Source of the DNA: Pseudomonas mandelii
GTDB taxonomy: Bacteria; Pseudomonadota; Gammaproteobacteria; Pseudomonadales; Pseudomonadaceae
Reading direction: 5' to 3'
NCBI RefSeq assembly: GCF_006438925.1
Contig: NZ_RCZA01000009.1
Location: 248,300-312,299 of the forward strand
Length of the DNA: 64,000 bases
Below the pieces are notes generated by a model that searched no databases, was not told the origin of the DNA, and worked only from the letters and a program-made list of their open reading frames with translations. The translations under genes and the position numbers were made by a program. Positions 9,117 to 18,241 of the stretch are shown here, piece after piece; position 1 is the stretch's first letter; each line of letters starts with the position of its first letter.

Positions 9117-12100
9117 ATGGCGTGGCGGGTTGTGGCGGTTGTTTTGCGGCGCGGTGTTGGGGCTTTGCCTGTCGGCGCCGGCCTATGCGTTCACGCCCTC
9201 GGATTCGCCGCTGTTGAACGCCGCCGCCGTGGCTCCCAACGTGATGCTGTTACTCGATGACTCGGAGAGTATGAACAACATTATCTGGGCGGCAGGCTTT
9301 GATCCGACGGTTGCACGTACTCCGGTGACTATTTGCCTCTCGAATGGTACGTGCTTGAAAGGCCGGGATCTTGACATGACCGATAACAATATTGCCCTGT
9401 CGAGTTTGAATCATGGAACATGCTCGAAGGCCGGATGGTACGGTTTTTATAAAAACAGCCTTCTCGGTCTTGATTCGCTTTGCCTCAAGCTTCCCGATCC
9501 GGTGGGGAGCGAGGACACTCTATATACGGCGAATTACCTGTCTTATCTGATAAGCCTGGCCAACAATTCCGACCGGGATTTCACCGATGGCTCGATTCCC
9601 AATGATTATCGGATGAATGTGGCGCGCAACGTTTCCAAGGCGTTGGTGGCCAGCAACCGCTCGCTGCGCATCGGCCTGGCAACGTTCAACCTGGCTGTCG
9701 GCAACCATAAGGATGACGGCGGTTACATCGCCCGTTCGGTCAGTGATTTGTCGGCAGTCAGCGGCACCGTGACACAGGCGCAGGCCGATACCAACTACAA
9801 CGCATTGCTCGCCGGAATCGATGAACTGAGCGCGCAGGCCAATACGCCGCTGGCGGAAGCCTATTACGAGATCACCCGCTATTTCCGTGGCATGGCGCCA
9901 TACAACAACTCGACGCCCACCACCTACACCAGTCCGATTCAATACCGCTGCCAGAGAAATTACGGCGTAGTAATCACCGGTGGTCTGCCGACCTTCGACC
10001 AAACCTTTCCGACCGACGATCCGCTGGGCGGCAGCCAGTTGCCGAACTGGGACGGTATCAGCAGTAACGATGGCGCCAACCGTTTTGGCGACAACGAGGG
10101 CGACACCCTGTTCCTGGATGACATCGCCAAGTTTGCCTTCGATATCGACATGCGCTCCACGGGAACCGATGCCGCGGGCAAAAGTTGGGACACCCTGGAT
10201 TTTCCCAGGCAGAACATGAATACCTACACCGTGGGTTTCACCGCAGCAAACCAGATGTTGTCGGATGCCGCGGCCTATGGACAGGGTAAGTACTACCGGG
10301 CGACCGACGGCACTGGGCTCAACAGCGCACTGTCTTCGGCCTTGAGCGATATCACCTCCAAGGCTGGCTCAGGTGGCAGCGGCGTGGCCAGTGGCACCAC
10401 TCTGGCCAGCAACTCAAGCTACTTCCAGACAAGCTACGATCCCAAGGACTGGCGGGGCACCATCAAAGCCTTTGGCTTCACATCGGCCGGCGCGGTCAAC
10501 ACAGCCGCAGCGCTGTGGACGACCGATACCACCATCTTGCCCGGTGCCACCGCGCCGACCTACCAGTCCTGGAATACCCTGACCAACGCCGTCGTCACCC
10601 TGGCCTACAGCAATTTCTCTCCGGTCCAACAGACTTCCCTCGGCCAGGGGCTGCCCACCGGCATCACCGGTAGCGATCTGGTGGAGTGGAGCAAGGGCAC
10701 CAACAAGACCGGGTTAAAAGCGCGCAGTGTATTGCTCGGCGACATCATTAATTCGCCACTCGTGCTCGCCGCGCCCACGGACAAAACCGCATCCGATCTG
10801 GTGGGTGATACTACCTACAGCACCTACCTGAGCACCAAAGCCGCCAACATGAATGCCAGCCTGGTGGTGAACGCCAACGATGGTTTTGTAAACGTCATCA
10901 ACTCGACCAAGGGTGTCAGACGTTACGCCTATATGCCCTCCAGTGTGCTGCCATCATTGCGCTACATCGCTGACCCCACTTACATCAATGGGGTAAGCCA
11001 CAAGTTTCTGGTGGATGGCCAGGTCGGCGTGTTCGATGCTCAACTCGACAGTGCCTGGAAAACGCTGGCGATTGGCGGAACAGGGGCAGGCGGCAAAACC
11101 TTCTATGCACTGCAACTGTTCGACGCATCGGCCGGTAACGTGACAAGGGCATTGTGGGAGATCAGTGCGCCGGCCACGGCCAGTGCGGAGAATGTTTTCA
11201 ATGATCTGGGTTATGCCTATGCGCGCCCCGAAGTGGCACGCTTGGCCGATGGTCGCTGGGCGGCGTTTATCTCCAACGGCTATGGCAGCAACTCCGGCGT
11301 GGCAGCGCTGTATGTGGTGGATATCCGTGACGGCTCGCTGATCAAAAAAATCGTGGTCGACAGTACAGATACCACCAATGGCCTGTCGTCGGTGAAGCTC
11401 AGGGTCAACTCGCAGAATGTAGTGCAGTCTGCCTATGGTGGCGACCTGAAAGGGCGGTTGTGGAAGTTCGATTTGAGTGGCGCCACCACCGACACCTGGG
11501 GTGTGGCGTTTTCCGGCAAGCCGTTGTTTACCACGGCGGGCGGCGCAAGCCAGCCGATCACCGTACAACCATTGCTCGCCGATCACGCATTGGGCGGCAA
11601 GGAAGTGTTTTTCGGCACCGGCAAATTCAATGAGACCGCCGACAAGATCAACAAGGATCTACAGGCGTTCTACGCGGTATGGGACGCGGAGGGTGGTACG
11701 GGGCAAATCACCACTTCCAGCTTGCAGGCGCAGGCGGTGACCGGCGTTATTTCGGGCAGCACGGGGCAACTCATCACCACCAGCCAGAACGAAGTAATCT
11801 ACCCGGCAAAGAAAGGCTGGTACTTGCCCTTGGTGTTCAACAACGTGCTAACCGGTGAGCGGGTGATCAATCAGGCCAGTCTGGTGTCGGGGCGAATCGT
11901 TTTTACCACGGCCAGTGTGGATACCACGGACCCGTGTGCCAGCTTCGGCACCGGCAAACTGGTCGAACTGGATGCATTCAGCGGTAAGATGCTCAATTAC
12001 GCGGTGCTCGACACCAATGGCGACGGGCTGGTCGACATCAAGGATTCGATTTCCAGCGGGGTGATTTTCACCGGCGGTATTCCGACGCTGAACGCGATCG

Positions 12101-12213
12101 TCAACAATGCATCCCGCAAGATTGTGAACGACTCCAGCGGTGGCATCAGCTCCCTGGTGGAAAAGCCCGGCGGCGGCGGTAGCCGTCGCATCATGTGGCG
12201 ACAAATACAGTAA
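9103..12213 (+). CDS. pilY1: Type IV pilus tip adhesin PilY1
   Basis: A 1036-residue secreted protein with a signal peptide ending SAPAYA (about residue 32). A von Willebrand A-like N-terminal region follows, with the DDSES metal-site motif near residue 53. The C-terminal PilC/PilY1 beta-propeller (about residues 560-1030) carries a DTNGDGLVD calcium loop, the site that in P. aeruginosa PilY1 controls pilus extension and retraction. It is shorter than P. aeruginosa PilY1 (about 1160 residues). ATG 9103 has a GGAG site upstream and gives a normal signal peptide. It overlaps pilX, and no pilY2 lies between it and pilE. Confidence 0.95.
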   Translation: MQRIEWRGGLWRLFCGAVLGLCLSAPAYAFTPSDSPLLNAAAVAPNVMLLLDDSESMNNIIWAAGFDPTVARTPVTICLSNGTCLKGRDLDMTDNNIALSSLNHGTCSKAGWYGFYKNSLLGLDSLCLKLPDPVGSEDTLYTANYLSYLISLANNSDRDFTDGSIPNDYRMNVARNVSKALVASNRSLRIGLATFNLAVGNHKDDGGYIARSVSDLSAVSGTVTQAQADTNYNALLAGIDELSAQANTPLAEAYYEITRYFRGMAPYNNSTPTTYTSPIQYRCQRNYGVVITGGLPTFDQTFPTDDPLGGSQLPNWDGISSNDGANRFGDNEGDTLFLDDIAKFAFDIDMRSTGTDAAGKSWDTLDFPRQNMNTYTVGFTAANQMLSDAAAYGQGKYYRATDGTGLNSALSSALSDITSKAGSGGSGVASGTTLASNSSYFQTSYDPKDWRGTIKAFGFTSAGAVNTAAALWTTDTTILPGATAPTYQSWNTLTNAVVTLAYSNFSPVQQTSLGQGLPTGITGSDLVEWSKGTNKTGLKARSVLLGDIINSPLVLAAPTDKTASDLVGDTTYSTYLSTKAANMNASLVVNANDGFVNVINSTKGVRRYAYMPSSVLPSLRYIADPTYINGVSHKFLVDGQVGVFDAQLDSAWKTLAIGGTGAGGKTFYALQLFDASAGNVTRALWEISAPATASAENVFNDLGYAYARPEVARLADGRWAAFISNGYGSNSGVAALYVVDIRDGSLIKKIVVDSTDTTNGLSSVKLRVNSQNVVQSAYGGDLKGRLWKFDLSGATTDTWGVAFSGKPLFTTAGGASQPITVQPLLADHALGGKEVFFGTGKFNETADKINKDLQAFYAVWDAEGGTGQITTSSLQAQAVTGVISGSTGQLITTSQNEVIYPAKKGWYLPLVFNNVLTGERVINQASLVSGRIVFTTASVDTTDPCASFGTGKLVELDAFSGKMLNYAVLDTNGDGLVDIKDSISSGVIFTGGIPTLNAIVNNASRKIVNDSSGGISSLVEKPGGGGSRRIMWRQIQ

Positions 12214-12227
12214 GTGAGAGTTGAGTC

Positions 12228-12629
12228 ATGCGCAGATCCAACCGAGGTTTTACCCTGATCGAAATCATGATCGTGATTGCGATCATCGGGATCGTCATCA
12301 CCATTGGCTACCCTAGCCTCACCGAGTACGTAAAAAAGGGCCGTCGAACTGAAGTGGCCGGGCTGCTCTCCGAGCAGGCGCAGATCCTCGAGCGTTTTTA
12401 TTCGCAGAACAATGTTTACACCAACGCCGCCGGCCTGAGCCCAGGCAATGACTTTTACACCATTACCCAGACACTGACCGATCAGACCTTCCTGCTGACG
12501 GCCGTGCGCAAGTCTGGCAAAGCCATGGAGACTGACAAATGTGGGGATTTCACCATCTCCAACACCGGTGTCAGAAGCATGGTCAATGCGACGGCCGGGC
12601 TCGTCACTAAAGATTGCTGGGGTCGCTGA
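12228..12629 (+). CDS. pilE: Minor pilin PilE
   Basis: A 133-residue prepilin with leader MRRSNRG followed by FTLIEIMIVIAIIGIV, with Glu5 present. The C-terminal part holds a cysteine pair (DKCGD and KDCWG) that could close a disulfide loop, as in PilE/PilA-like pilins. It lies 14 bases after pilY1 and ends the minor pilin operon. PilE is thought to join the minor pilin tip complex to the major pilin. Confidence 0.93.
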   Translation: MRRSNRGFTLIEIMIVIAIIGIVITIGYPSLTEYVKKGRRTEVAGLLSEQAQILERFYSQNNVYTNAAGLSPGNDFYTITQTLTDQTFLLTAVRKSGKAMETDKCGDFTISNTGVRSMVNATAGLVTKDCWGR

Positions 12630-12685
12630 GTTTCTTTTTCGGGTGCCTTTTGTGCCCTCTGTCTATTTAACGGTTGGATCAGAAC

Positions 12686-13786
12686 ATGACCAGGCAACAG
12701 CAAGTGGTGATTGTCGGCGGCGGCGTGATTGGTCTGCTGACAGCGTTCAATCTCGCGTCAGAAGTGCAAAGTGTTGTGCTGCTGGATCGTTCGAACGTCG
12801 GTCAAGAGTCGTCCTGGGCCGGCGGCGGCATCGTCTCGCCGCTCTACCCGTGGCGCTACAGCCCGGCGGTCACCGCGTTGGCGCATTGGTCCCAGGATTT
12901 TTATCCACAGCTGGGTGAGCGACTGTTTGCAGCCACCGGTGTCGATCCCGAGGTGCATACCACCGGGTTGTACTGGCTGGACCTCGATGACGAGGCCGAG
13001 GCGCTGGCATGGGCCGAGCGGGAAAACCGTCCGTTGCGGGCTGTGGATATCTCGGCGGCTCACGACGCGATGCCGGTGTTGGGGAGCGGTTTTTCCCGGG
13101 CGATCTACATGGCCGATGTGGCCAACGTGCGTAATCCGCGGCTGGTGAAGTCCCTCAAGGCTGCGTTGCTCGCCCTGCCGAACGTGACGATTCATGAGCA
13201 GTGTGAAGTCAGCGGGTTTATCCGTGAAGGCGCTACGGTGGTCGGGGTGCAGACCTCGGCAGGAGCGATTCATGGCGATCAGGTGGTTCTGACCGCGGGT
13301 GCCTGGAGCGGTGATTTACTCAAGAGCCTGGACTTGGACCTGCCGGTCGAACCGGTGAAAGGGCAGATGATTCTCTACAAATGCGCAGCGGATTTCCTGC
13401 CGAGCATGGTTCTGGCCAAGGGGCGTTATGCGATTCCTCGGCGCGACGGCCACATTCTGATCGGCAGTACGCTGGAGCATGAAGGCTTCGACAAGACACC
13501 AACCGAATCTGCCCTGGAGAGCCTGAAGGCATCGGCGGTGGAGTTGATTCCTGCACTGGCGGATGCCGAGGTCGTGGGACACTGGGCCGGGTTGCGACCG
13601 GGCTCGCCGGAAGGCATTCCTTACATCGGTCGGGTGCCAGGGTTCGAAGGGCTTTGGCTCAATTGCGGGCATTACCGTAATGGCTTGGTGCTGGCGCCGG
13701 CGTCGTGTCAGTTGTTTGCGGATGTGATGCTGGGGCGTGAGCCGATCATTGATCCGGCACCGTATGCGCCGGCTGGACGGATCTGA
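12686..13786 (+). CDS. thiO: Glycine oxidase ThiO (DadA-like FAD oxidoreductase)
   Basis: A 366-residue FAD-dependent amine oxidase that makes the imine used for the thiazole ring of thiamine. The N-terminal dinucleotide-binding motif is VVIVGGGVIGLLTA (residues 7-20). The C-terminal LNCGHYRNGLVLAPAS signature is the ThiO/glycine oxidase FAD-binding end. I chose ATG 12686; an upstream TTG at 12674 is possible. It lies between pilE and the convergent pilR, its usual place in Pseudomonas, with no obvious link to pili. Confidence 0.85.
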   Translation: MTRQQQVVIVGGGVIGLLTAFNLASEVQSVVLLDRSNVGQESSWAGGGIVSPLYPWRYSPAVTALAHWSQDFYPQLGERLFAATGVDPEVHTTGLYWLDLDDEAEALAWAERENRPLRAVDISAAHDAMPVLGSGFSRAIYMADVANVRNPRLVKSLKAALLALPNVTIHEQCEVSGFIREGATVVGVQTSAGAIHGDQVVLTAGAWSGDLLKSLDLDLPVEPVKGQMILYKCAADFLPSMVLAKGRYAIPRRDGHILIGSTLEHEGFDKTPTESALESLKASAVELIPALADAEVVGHWAGLRPGSPEGIPYIGRVPGFEGLWLNCGHYRNGLVLAPASCQLFADVMLGREPIIDPAPYAPAGRI

Positions 13787-13789
13787 GAC

Positions 13790-15130
13790 TCAATCGAGTC
13801 CCAGTTTCTTGAGCCTGTAGCGCATCGATCTGAATGAAAGATTCAACCGCTGAGCCGCCGCCGTGCGGTTCCAGCGGGTTTCTTCCAGGGCCTGGAGGAT
13901 AAGGTTGCGTTCGACGTTTTCCAGGTAGTCTTCCAGGTTGTCGATCTGCGTCAGGTCCGGCACACCGCCTTCCGGGTTGCAGTTGCCTTCGGCCAGTCGC
14001 AGGTCGCTGGCTTCAATTTGTTTGTTTTCGCACAACGTGTGCGCCCGTTCGAGCACGTTCTCCAGTTCCCGCACATTGCCGGGGAAACGATAGTTTTTCA
14101 GTGCGTCGAGGGCTTGGGGGTGGAGTTTTGCGGCGGGTTGGCCAGTGCTGGTGGCCAGGCGTTTGAGCATATGGCTGGCGAGGGATTCGATGTCGTCACG
14201 GCGTTCGCGCAAGGGCGGTACCCGTAGTTCGATTACGTTCAACCGGTAGTACAAGTCCTGGCGAAAGCGTTCGGCGGCGACTTCGGCGTCGAGGTCTTTA
14301 TGGGTGGCGCACAGGATACGCACATCGACCACGGTTTCCTGTTGCTCGCCGACACCGCGAACGGCTTTTTCCTGTATGGCTCGTAGCAGTTTGACCTGCA
14401 TCGCCAGCGGCAAATCAGCCACTTCGTCGAGGAACAGGGTGCCGCCATGGGCAGCCTGGAACAGTCCGGGTTTGTCTTCGATGGCACCGCTGAAGCTGCC
14501 TTTGCGATGACCGAAAAATTCGCTCTCCATCAATTCTGACGGAATCGCCCCGCAATTGACCGGGATAAAGGGTTGGGTGGCGCGCGGTCCTTGCTCATGG
14601 ATCAGTCGCGCGACCAATTCCTTGCCGCTGCCGGATTCGCCGCTGATGTACACCGGCGCCTGGCTGCGGGCCAGTTTGTCGATGTGTTTGCGCAATGCGC
14701 GCATGGGCGGCGAATCACCCAGTAGCCGGCGATCGATGGCGATGCCAGTGCCGCCCGGCGCAGGCAACCGAAGCGCGCTGCTGACCAGTTCCCGCAGGCG
14801 CGTGAGGTCCACCGGTTTGGTCAGGAAGTCGAAGGCGCCGGCCTTGAGGGCGTTGATCGCCGTTTCCAGGCTGCCATAAGCGGTGATCATTGCCACCGGT
14901 ACGTTTGGGTGGCGTTGCTGGATGTGTTGCACCAGCTCAAGGCCGGTGCCGTCCGGCAGGCGCATATCGGTCAGGCACAGGCCGAACGTCTCTCGCGACA
15001 GCAGGGCCTGGGCTTCGCCGAGGTTGCGGGCACTGAAGGTGTCGAGTTTCATCCGTCCCAGGGTGATTTCCAGGAGTTCGCGGATATCCGGTTCGTCGTC
15101 GACGATCAGGACTTTTTGCCGTGGGCTCAT
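13790..15130 (-). CDS. pilR: Sigma-54-dependent response regulator PilR
   Basis: A 446-residue NtrC-type activator of pilA. The receiver domain has phospho-acceptor Asp55 (LCLTDMRLPDG). The AAA+ domain has the Walker A motif GESGSGKE and a loop-1 motif reading GSFSGA instead of the consensus GAFTGA. The Fis-type helix-turn-helix is at the C-terminus (WNRTAAAQRLNLSFRSMRY). The start at 15130 gives the receiver-domain beginning MSPRQKVLIVDDEPD. It lies 2 bases after pilS, its sensor kinase, in one operon. Confidence 0.95.
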   Translation of the reverse strand: MSPRQKVLIVDDEPDIRELLEITLGRMKLDTFSARNLGEAQALLSRETFGLCLTDMRLPDGTGLELVQHIQQRHPNVPVAMITAYGSLETAINALKAGAFDFLTKPVDLTRLRELVSSALRLPAPGGTGIAIDRRLLGDSPPMRALRKHIDKLARSQAPVYISGESGSGKELVARLIHEQGPRATQPFIPVNCGAIPSELMESEFFGHRKGSFSGAIEDKPGLFQAAHGGTLFLDEVADLPLAMQVKLLRAIQEKAVRGVGEQQETVVDVRILCATHKDLDAEVAAERFRQDLYYRLNVIELRVPPLRERRDDIESLASHMLKRLATSTGQPAAKLHPQALDALKNYRFPGNVRELENVLERAHTLCENKQIEASDLRLAEGNCNPEGGVPDLTQIDNLEDYLENVERNLILQALEETRWNRTAAAQRLNLSFRSMRYRLKKLGLD

Positions 15131-15132
15131 CT

Positions 15133-16743
15133 TCAACTTTGTTTCCGTCCGTGAGCAAAAGTGATGCGAAAGCAGCCGCCGCCTTGGCGTGGTTTGAAGT
15201 CTAGGCGGGCCTGGTTGCTTTCGCACAGCTCACGGGACAGATAAAGCCCCAGGCCGGTGCCTTGGGTGCTCGTGGTGAAGAACGGTTCGAACAAGTGCAC
15301 GTGGTGCTCCGGTGCCACTCCGGGGCCATCGTCCAGGATCTCGAGGACCGGCAGTTGGCTGTCCGGGTCGACAAACAACTCGAGCCAGACCTGTGCCAAG
15401 TCGTGATTCAAGGCGCTATGGCGCCAGGCGTTACGCAACAGATTGTCGAGAATCTGGGTCAGTTGGTCTGGATCCATCAGGGTCTTGAAGTCCCCTGAGC
15501 CGATGCGCAGGTGAGTTTTCTGACGCTCGGTCGCCCCCTCGCGGGTTTCGTTGACGAACTGTTCCAGCCACGGCTTCAGATCAAGCCGTTGCGCTACGGT
15601 TTGCTGGCGGCGGGACAGTTGCAGGACGTTTTCGATTACCCGATTCATTCGCTGAGAGTGGTCTTGAATAATCTGTGTCAGACGTCGATCCGCGCGGTTC
15701 AGTTCCTCTGATTCCTGCAATAGCTGCGCGGCATGACTAACGGCGCCCAGTGGATTTCGAATTTCATGGGCGATACCGGCGGTCAGGCGACCGAGGGCGG
15801 CGAGCTTCAATTGCTGGGCTTGTTGAGCGATTTGCGCGAGGTCTTCGAGAAAGACCAGGGTCTGGTGGTGTGGGCTTTGGTCCAGGGCAATGAAGCTCGG
15901 TTGCAGCTCCAGACCACTACTGGCGACTTTCAGGCTCTGGGGGCGCAGCGTTGGATTGTTGAGCCACAGTTGCAGGCGTTCGACCAGGTTGGGTAAGTAG
16001 TCGTCGATCAGCTGGCCTGCAAGATTTTCCCTGCCTAACAGGTTCAAGGCGCTGTGGTTGGCCAGTTGAACCCGCCGTTTGTCGTCGAGTACCAGGATGC
16101 CGGTACGCATGCGTTGCAGGATCAGTGCGTTGAGGGCTTCGAGGCCGACGACTTCGCTGGCCCGTTGTTCGGCGAGGGTTTCGCTCACCTCCAGGCGTCG
16201 GATCAGCCCTTGCACCAGCAATGCCGCAGCAAAACACAAGGCGCCGAGCGTGCCGACTTGCAGGTAATCATTGGGGGTGGCGCGATGGCTGAAACTCAGG
16301 AGGAAGCTCAGCCCGACGATGCCGAGCGCGCCAACGGCGGCAATCAGCAGGCCGATGCGCCCTCGCAACAAGGTATTACTGATGGCTACCGATACGATCA
16401 GCAAGTTGCCGATGGCGCTGGCCACACCGCCGGCGGCGTAGAACAGACCACACAGCAGCAGGACGTCGGTCAGCGCCAGGCTGAACAGTTGCGCCGGGCG
16501 CCGGGTGTTCCCGAGGAATACCACCAGCAGGATATTCAGCACCAGGTAAAACCAGCTGCCACTGCGCAGCAGGTCGTCATTGCTGAACGTCAGCAGCTGG
16601 TTGTCCATGTTGCTGGAGATCAACAGCACCAGGGTGATGCCGATGCTCAAACGGTAAAGGTGATAGAGGCGCAGCAGTCGCCGGGCCTGTTTGCTGCCGG
16701 GACTGGAGGTCTCAGCGGTCACTGGAGCCCGGGCCTTGCTCAA
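15133..16743 (-). CDS. pilS: Sensor histidine kinase PilS
   Basis: A 536-residue inner membrane kinase for PilR. About six transmembrane segments fill the first ~190 residues, followed by a PAS-like region, the HisKA motif GIAHEIRNPLGAVSHAAQ and a C-terminal HATPase with the N and G boxes (LDNLLRNAWRHS, ILDDGPGV, GTGLGLYLSREL). In P. aeruginosa PilS senses PilA in the membrane. The 5' end overlaps the preceding small gene by 32 bases, which suggests coupled expression. Confidence 0.95.
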   Translation of the reverse strand: MSKARAPVTAETSSPGSKQARRLLRLYHLYRLSIGITLVLLISSNMDNQLLTFSNDDLLRSGSWFYLVLNILLVVFLGNTRRPAQLFSLALTDVLLLCGLFYAAGGVASAIGNLLIVSVAISNTLLRGRIGLLIAAVGALGIVGLSFLLSFSHRATPNDYLQVGTLGALCFAAALLVQGLIRRLEVSETLAEQRASEVVGLEALNALILQRMRTGILVLDDKRRVQLANHSALNLLGRENLAGQLIDDYLPNLVERLQLWLNNPTLRPQSLKVASSGLELQPSFIALDQSPHHQTLVFLEDLAQIAQQAQQLKLAALGRLTAGIAHEIRNPLGAVSHAAQLLQESEELNRADRRLTQIIQDHSQRMNRVIENVLQLSRRQQTVAQRLDLKPWLEQFVNETREGATERQKTHLRIGSGDFKTLMDPDQLTQILDNLLRNAWRHSALNHDLAQVWLELFVDPDSQLPVLEILDDGPGVAPEHHVHLFEPFFTTSTQGTGLGLYLSRELCESNQARLDFKPRQGGGCFRITFAHGRKQS

Positions 16744-16945
16744 GATGAGCCTGGCTGCAATACCACTGTTGTTGAAGGCTCAGCGCGCGGTCGCGTGGCA
16801 GGTGTACGCCGCAATGGGCGCAGCGGACCATGGGGGCCGCTTCCAGCTCGGCAGAGGACTTGGGCACAGAAGCCTGGCCCTTGAACTTGCGCCAGAACCA
16901 TACCGCAGCGGCAATCAGGGCGATCCAGAACAGTAAACGAAGCAT
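16712..16945 (-). CDS. PP0621 family small membrane zinc-motif protein
   Basis: A conserved 77-residue protein with one N-terminal membrane helix (MLRLLFWIALIAAAVWFW) and a cytoplasmic tail with a putative zinc site, CAHCGVH...WYCSQAH. It is found ahead of pilS in Pseudomonas. Its function is unknown; the family name is from memory. Its end overlaps the pilS start by 32 bases. Confidence 0.8.
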   Translation of the reverse strand: MLRLLFWIALIAAAVWFWRKFKGQASVPKSSAELEAAPMVRCAHCGVHLPRDRALSLQQQWYCSQAHLEQGPGSSDR

Positions 16946-17022
16946 GATGAGCTGCTATTTGACGAGTGATGAGCCAGTTTAGCCAAGGACATGACCAGCG
17001 CACAGCGTAATCATCGAGCCCA

Positions 17023-17053
17023 TAAAAAAGGAGCCTCGAAAGGCTCCTTTTTG
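17023..17053. terminator. Bidirectional terminator between bamD and the PP0621-family gene
   Basis: The hairpin AAAAAGGAGCC-TCGA-AAGGCTCCTTTTT has an A-run before it and a T-run after it, so it can end transcription on both strands. It directly follows the bamD stop on the minus strand. Confidence 0.85.
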
Positions 17054-17067
17054 TACAACCCGACGTG

Positions 17068-18090
17068 TCAGTCGAACACGCCAAAGGTCATGTAGCTGAA
17101 CCACGAGCGGTCGCTGTTATTGGCTTCGGACTCGTGTTGCTCTTCTTCGATCACGTCGCCATTTTCATTTTTAGGCTTGAGATCGTTCGGAATCGCGTCC
17201 TTGGCGTCCTGGAACTGCTTCTGCACGTCCTGGTTGGCGCGGGTTTCGCCCGGCGGCAGCGGTGGACGGGATTCGATCAGGCCCAAGGTCGCCTTGCTCA
17301 ACCACGAACGGTTATCGGCTTCGGCCACCGATGGCACGAACTGACCGTCCACCAGGCTTGGATGATTCGGGTAGTTGAGCTTCAGGGTTTCGAGGCTGGT
17401 GGCAGCCAGGTCGTCCAGGTGCAGACGCTGGTAGGCTTCTGTCATCACCGCCAGGCCGTCACCGACCGAAGGGGTTTCCTGGAAGTTTTCCACCACGTAG
17501 CGACCACGGTTCGCGGCGGCGACATAGGCCTGACGGGTCAGGTAGTAGTCGGCAACGTGAATCTCGTAGGCCGCCAGCAGGTTGCGCAGGTAGATCATGC
17601 GCTGCTTGGCGTCCGGCGAGTAGCGGCTGTTGGGGAAGCGGCTGGTCAGCTGGGCGAACTCGTTGTAGGAGTCGCGAGCGGCGCCCGGGTCACGCTTGGT
17701 CATGTCCAACGGCAGGAAGCGCGACAACAGGCCGACGTCCTGGTCGAAAGAAGTCAGACCCTTGAGGTAATACGCGTAATCCACGTTCGGGTGCTGCGGG
17801 TGCAGGCGAATGAAGCGCTCGGCGGCGGACTTCGCAGCTTCAGGCTCGGCGTTCTTGTAGTTGGCGTAGATGAGCTCGAGTTGAGCCTGATCGGCGTAGC
17901 GACCGAACGGATAACGCGACTCCAGCGCCTTCAGCTTGGCTGTGGCGGCGGTGTAGCTATTGTTGTCCAGATCGTGCTGAGCCTGCTGGTACAGCTCGAC
18001 CTCGCTCAGGTTTTCGTCTACGACTTCCTTCGATGAGCAAGCAGCGGTCAATGCGAGGATGGCGATCAGCAGCAGGTGTTTCACTTGCAT
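17068..18090 (-). CDS. bamD: Outer membrane assembly lipoprotein BamD
   Basis: BamD is an essential component of the BAM complex that inserts beta-barrel proteins into the outer membrane. The 340-residue product has a lipoprotein signal peptide with lipobox LTAAC-SS (Cys at about residue 18), then TPR-like repeats in the family pattern (LYQQAQHDLDNNSYTAA; LESRYPFGRYADQAQLEL). The acidic, disordered C-terminal tail ends DRSWFSYMTFGVFD. ATG 18090 gives a proper lipoprotein signal. It is divergent from rluD. Confidence 0.96.
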   Translation of the reverse strand: MQVKHLLLIAILALTAACSSKEVVDENLSEVELYQQAQHDLDNNSYTAATAKLKALESRYPFGRYADQAQLELIYANYKNAEPEAAKSAAERFIRLHPQHPNVDYAYYLKGLTSFDQDVGLLSRFLPLDMTKRDPGAARDSYNEFAQLTSRFPNSRYSPDAKQRMIYLRNLLAAYEIHVADYYLTRQAYVAAANRGRYVVENFQETPSVGDGLAVMTEAYQRLHLDDLAATSLETLKLNYPNHPSLVDGQFVPSVAEADNRSWLSKATLGLIESRPPLPPGETRANQDVQKQFQDAKDAIPNDLKPKNENGDVIEEEQHESEANNSDRSWFSYMTFGVFD

Positions 18091-18241
18091 GGCGGCTTGC
18101 GTCCCTATGACGGCCGCTGTCTTGGGCGGGGCCGTCCTGTTATGATGAGCGCCCCGTTGAATAGCCTCGGGGCAAAAGACGCCGTATTTAACCACAAGCG
18201 CGCAGCCGAAACCAAAGGCTGTGCCGACGCCTAGTCTGAGC

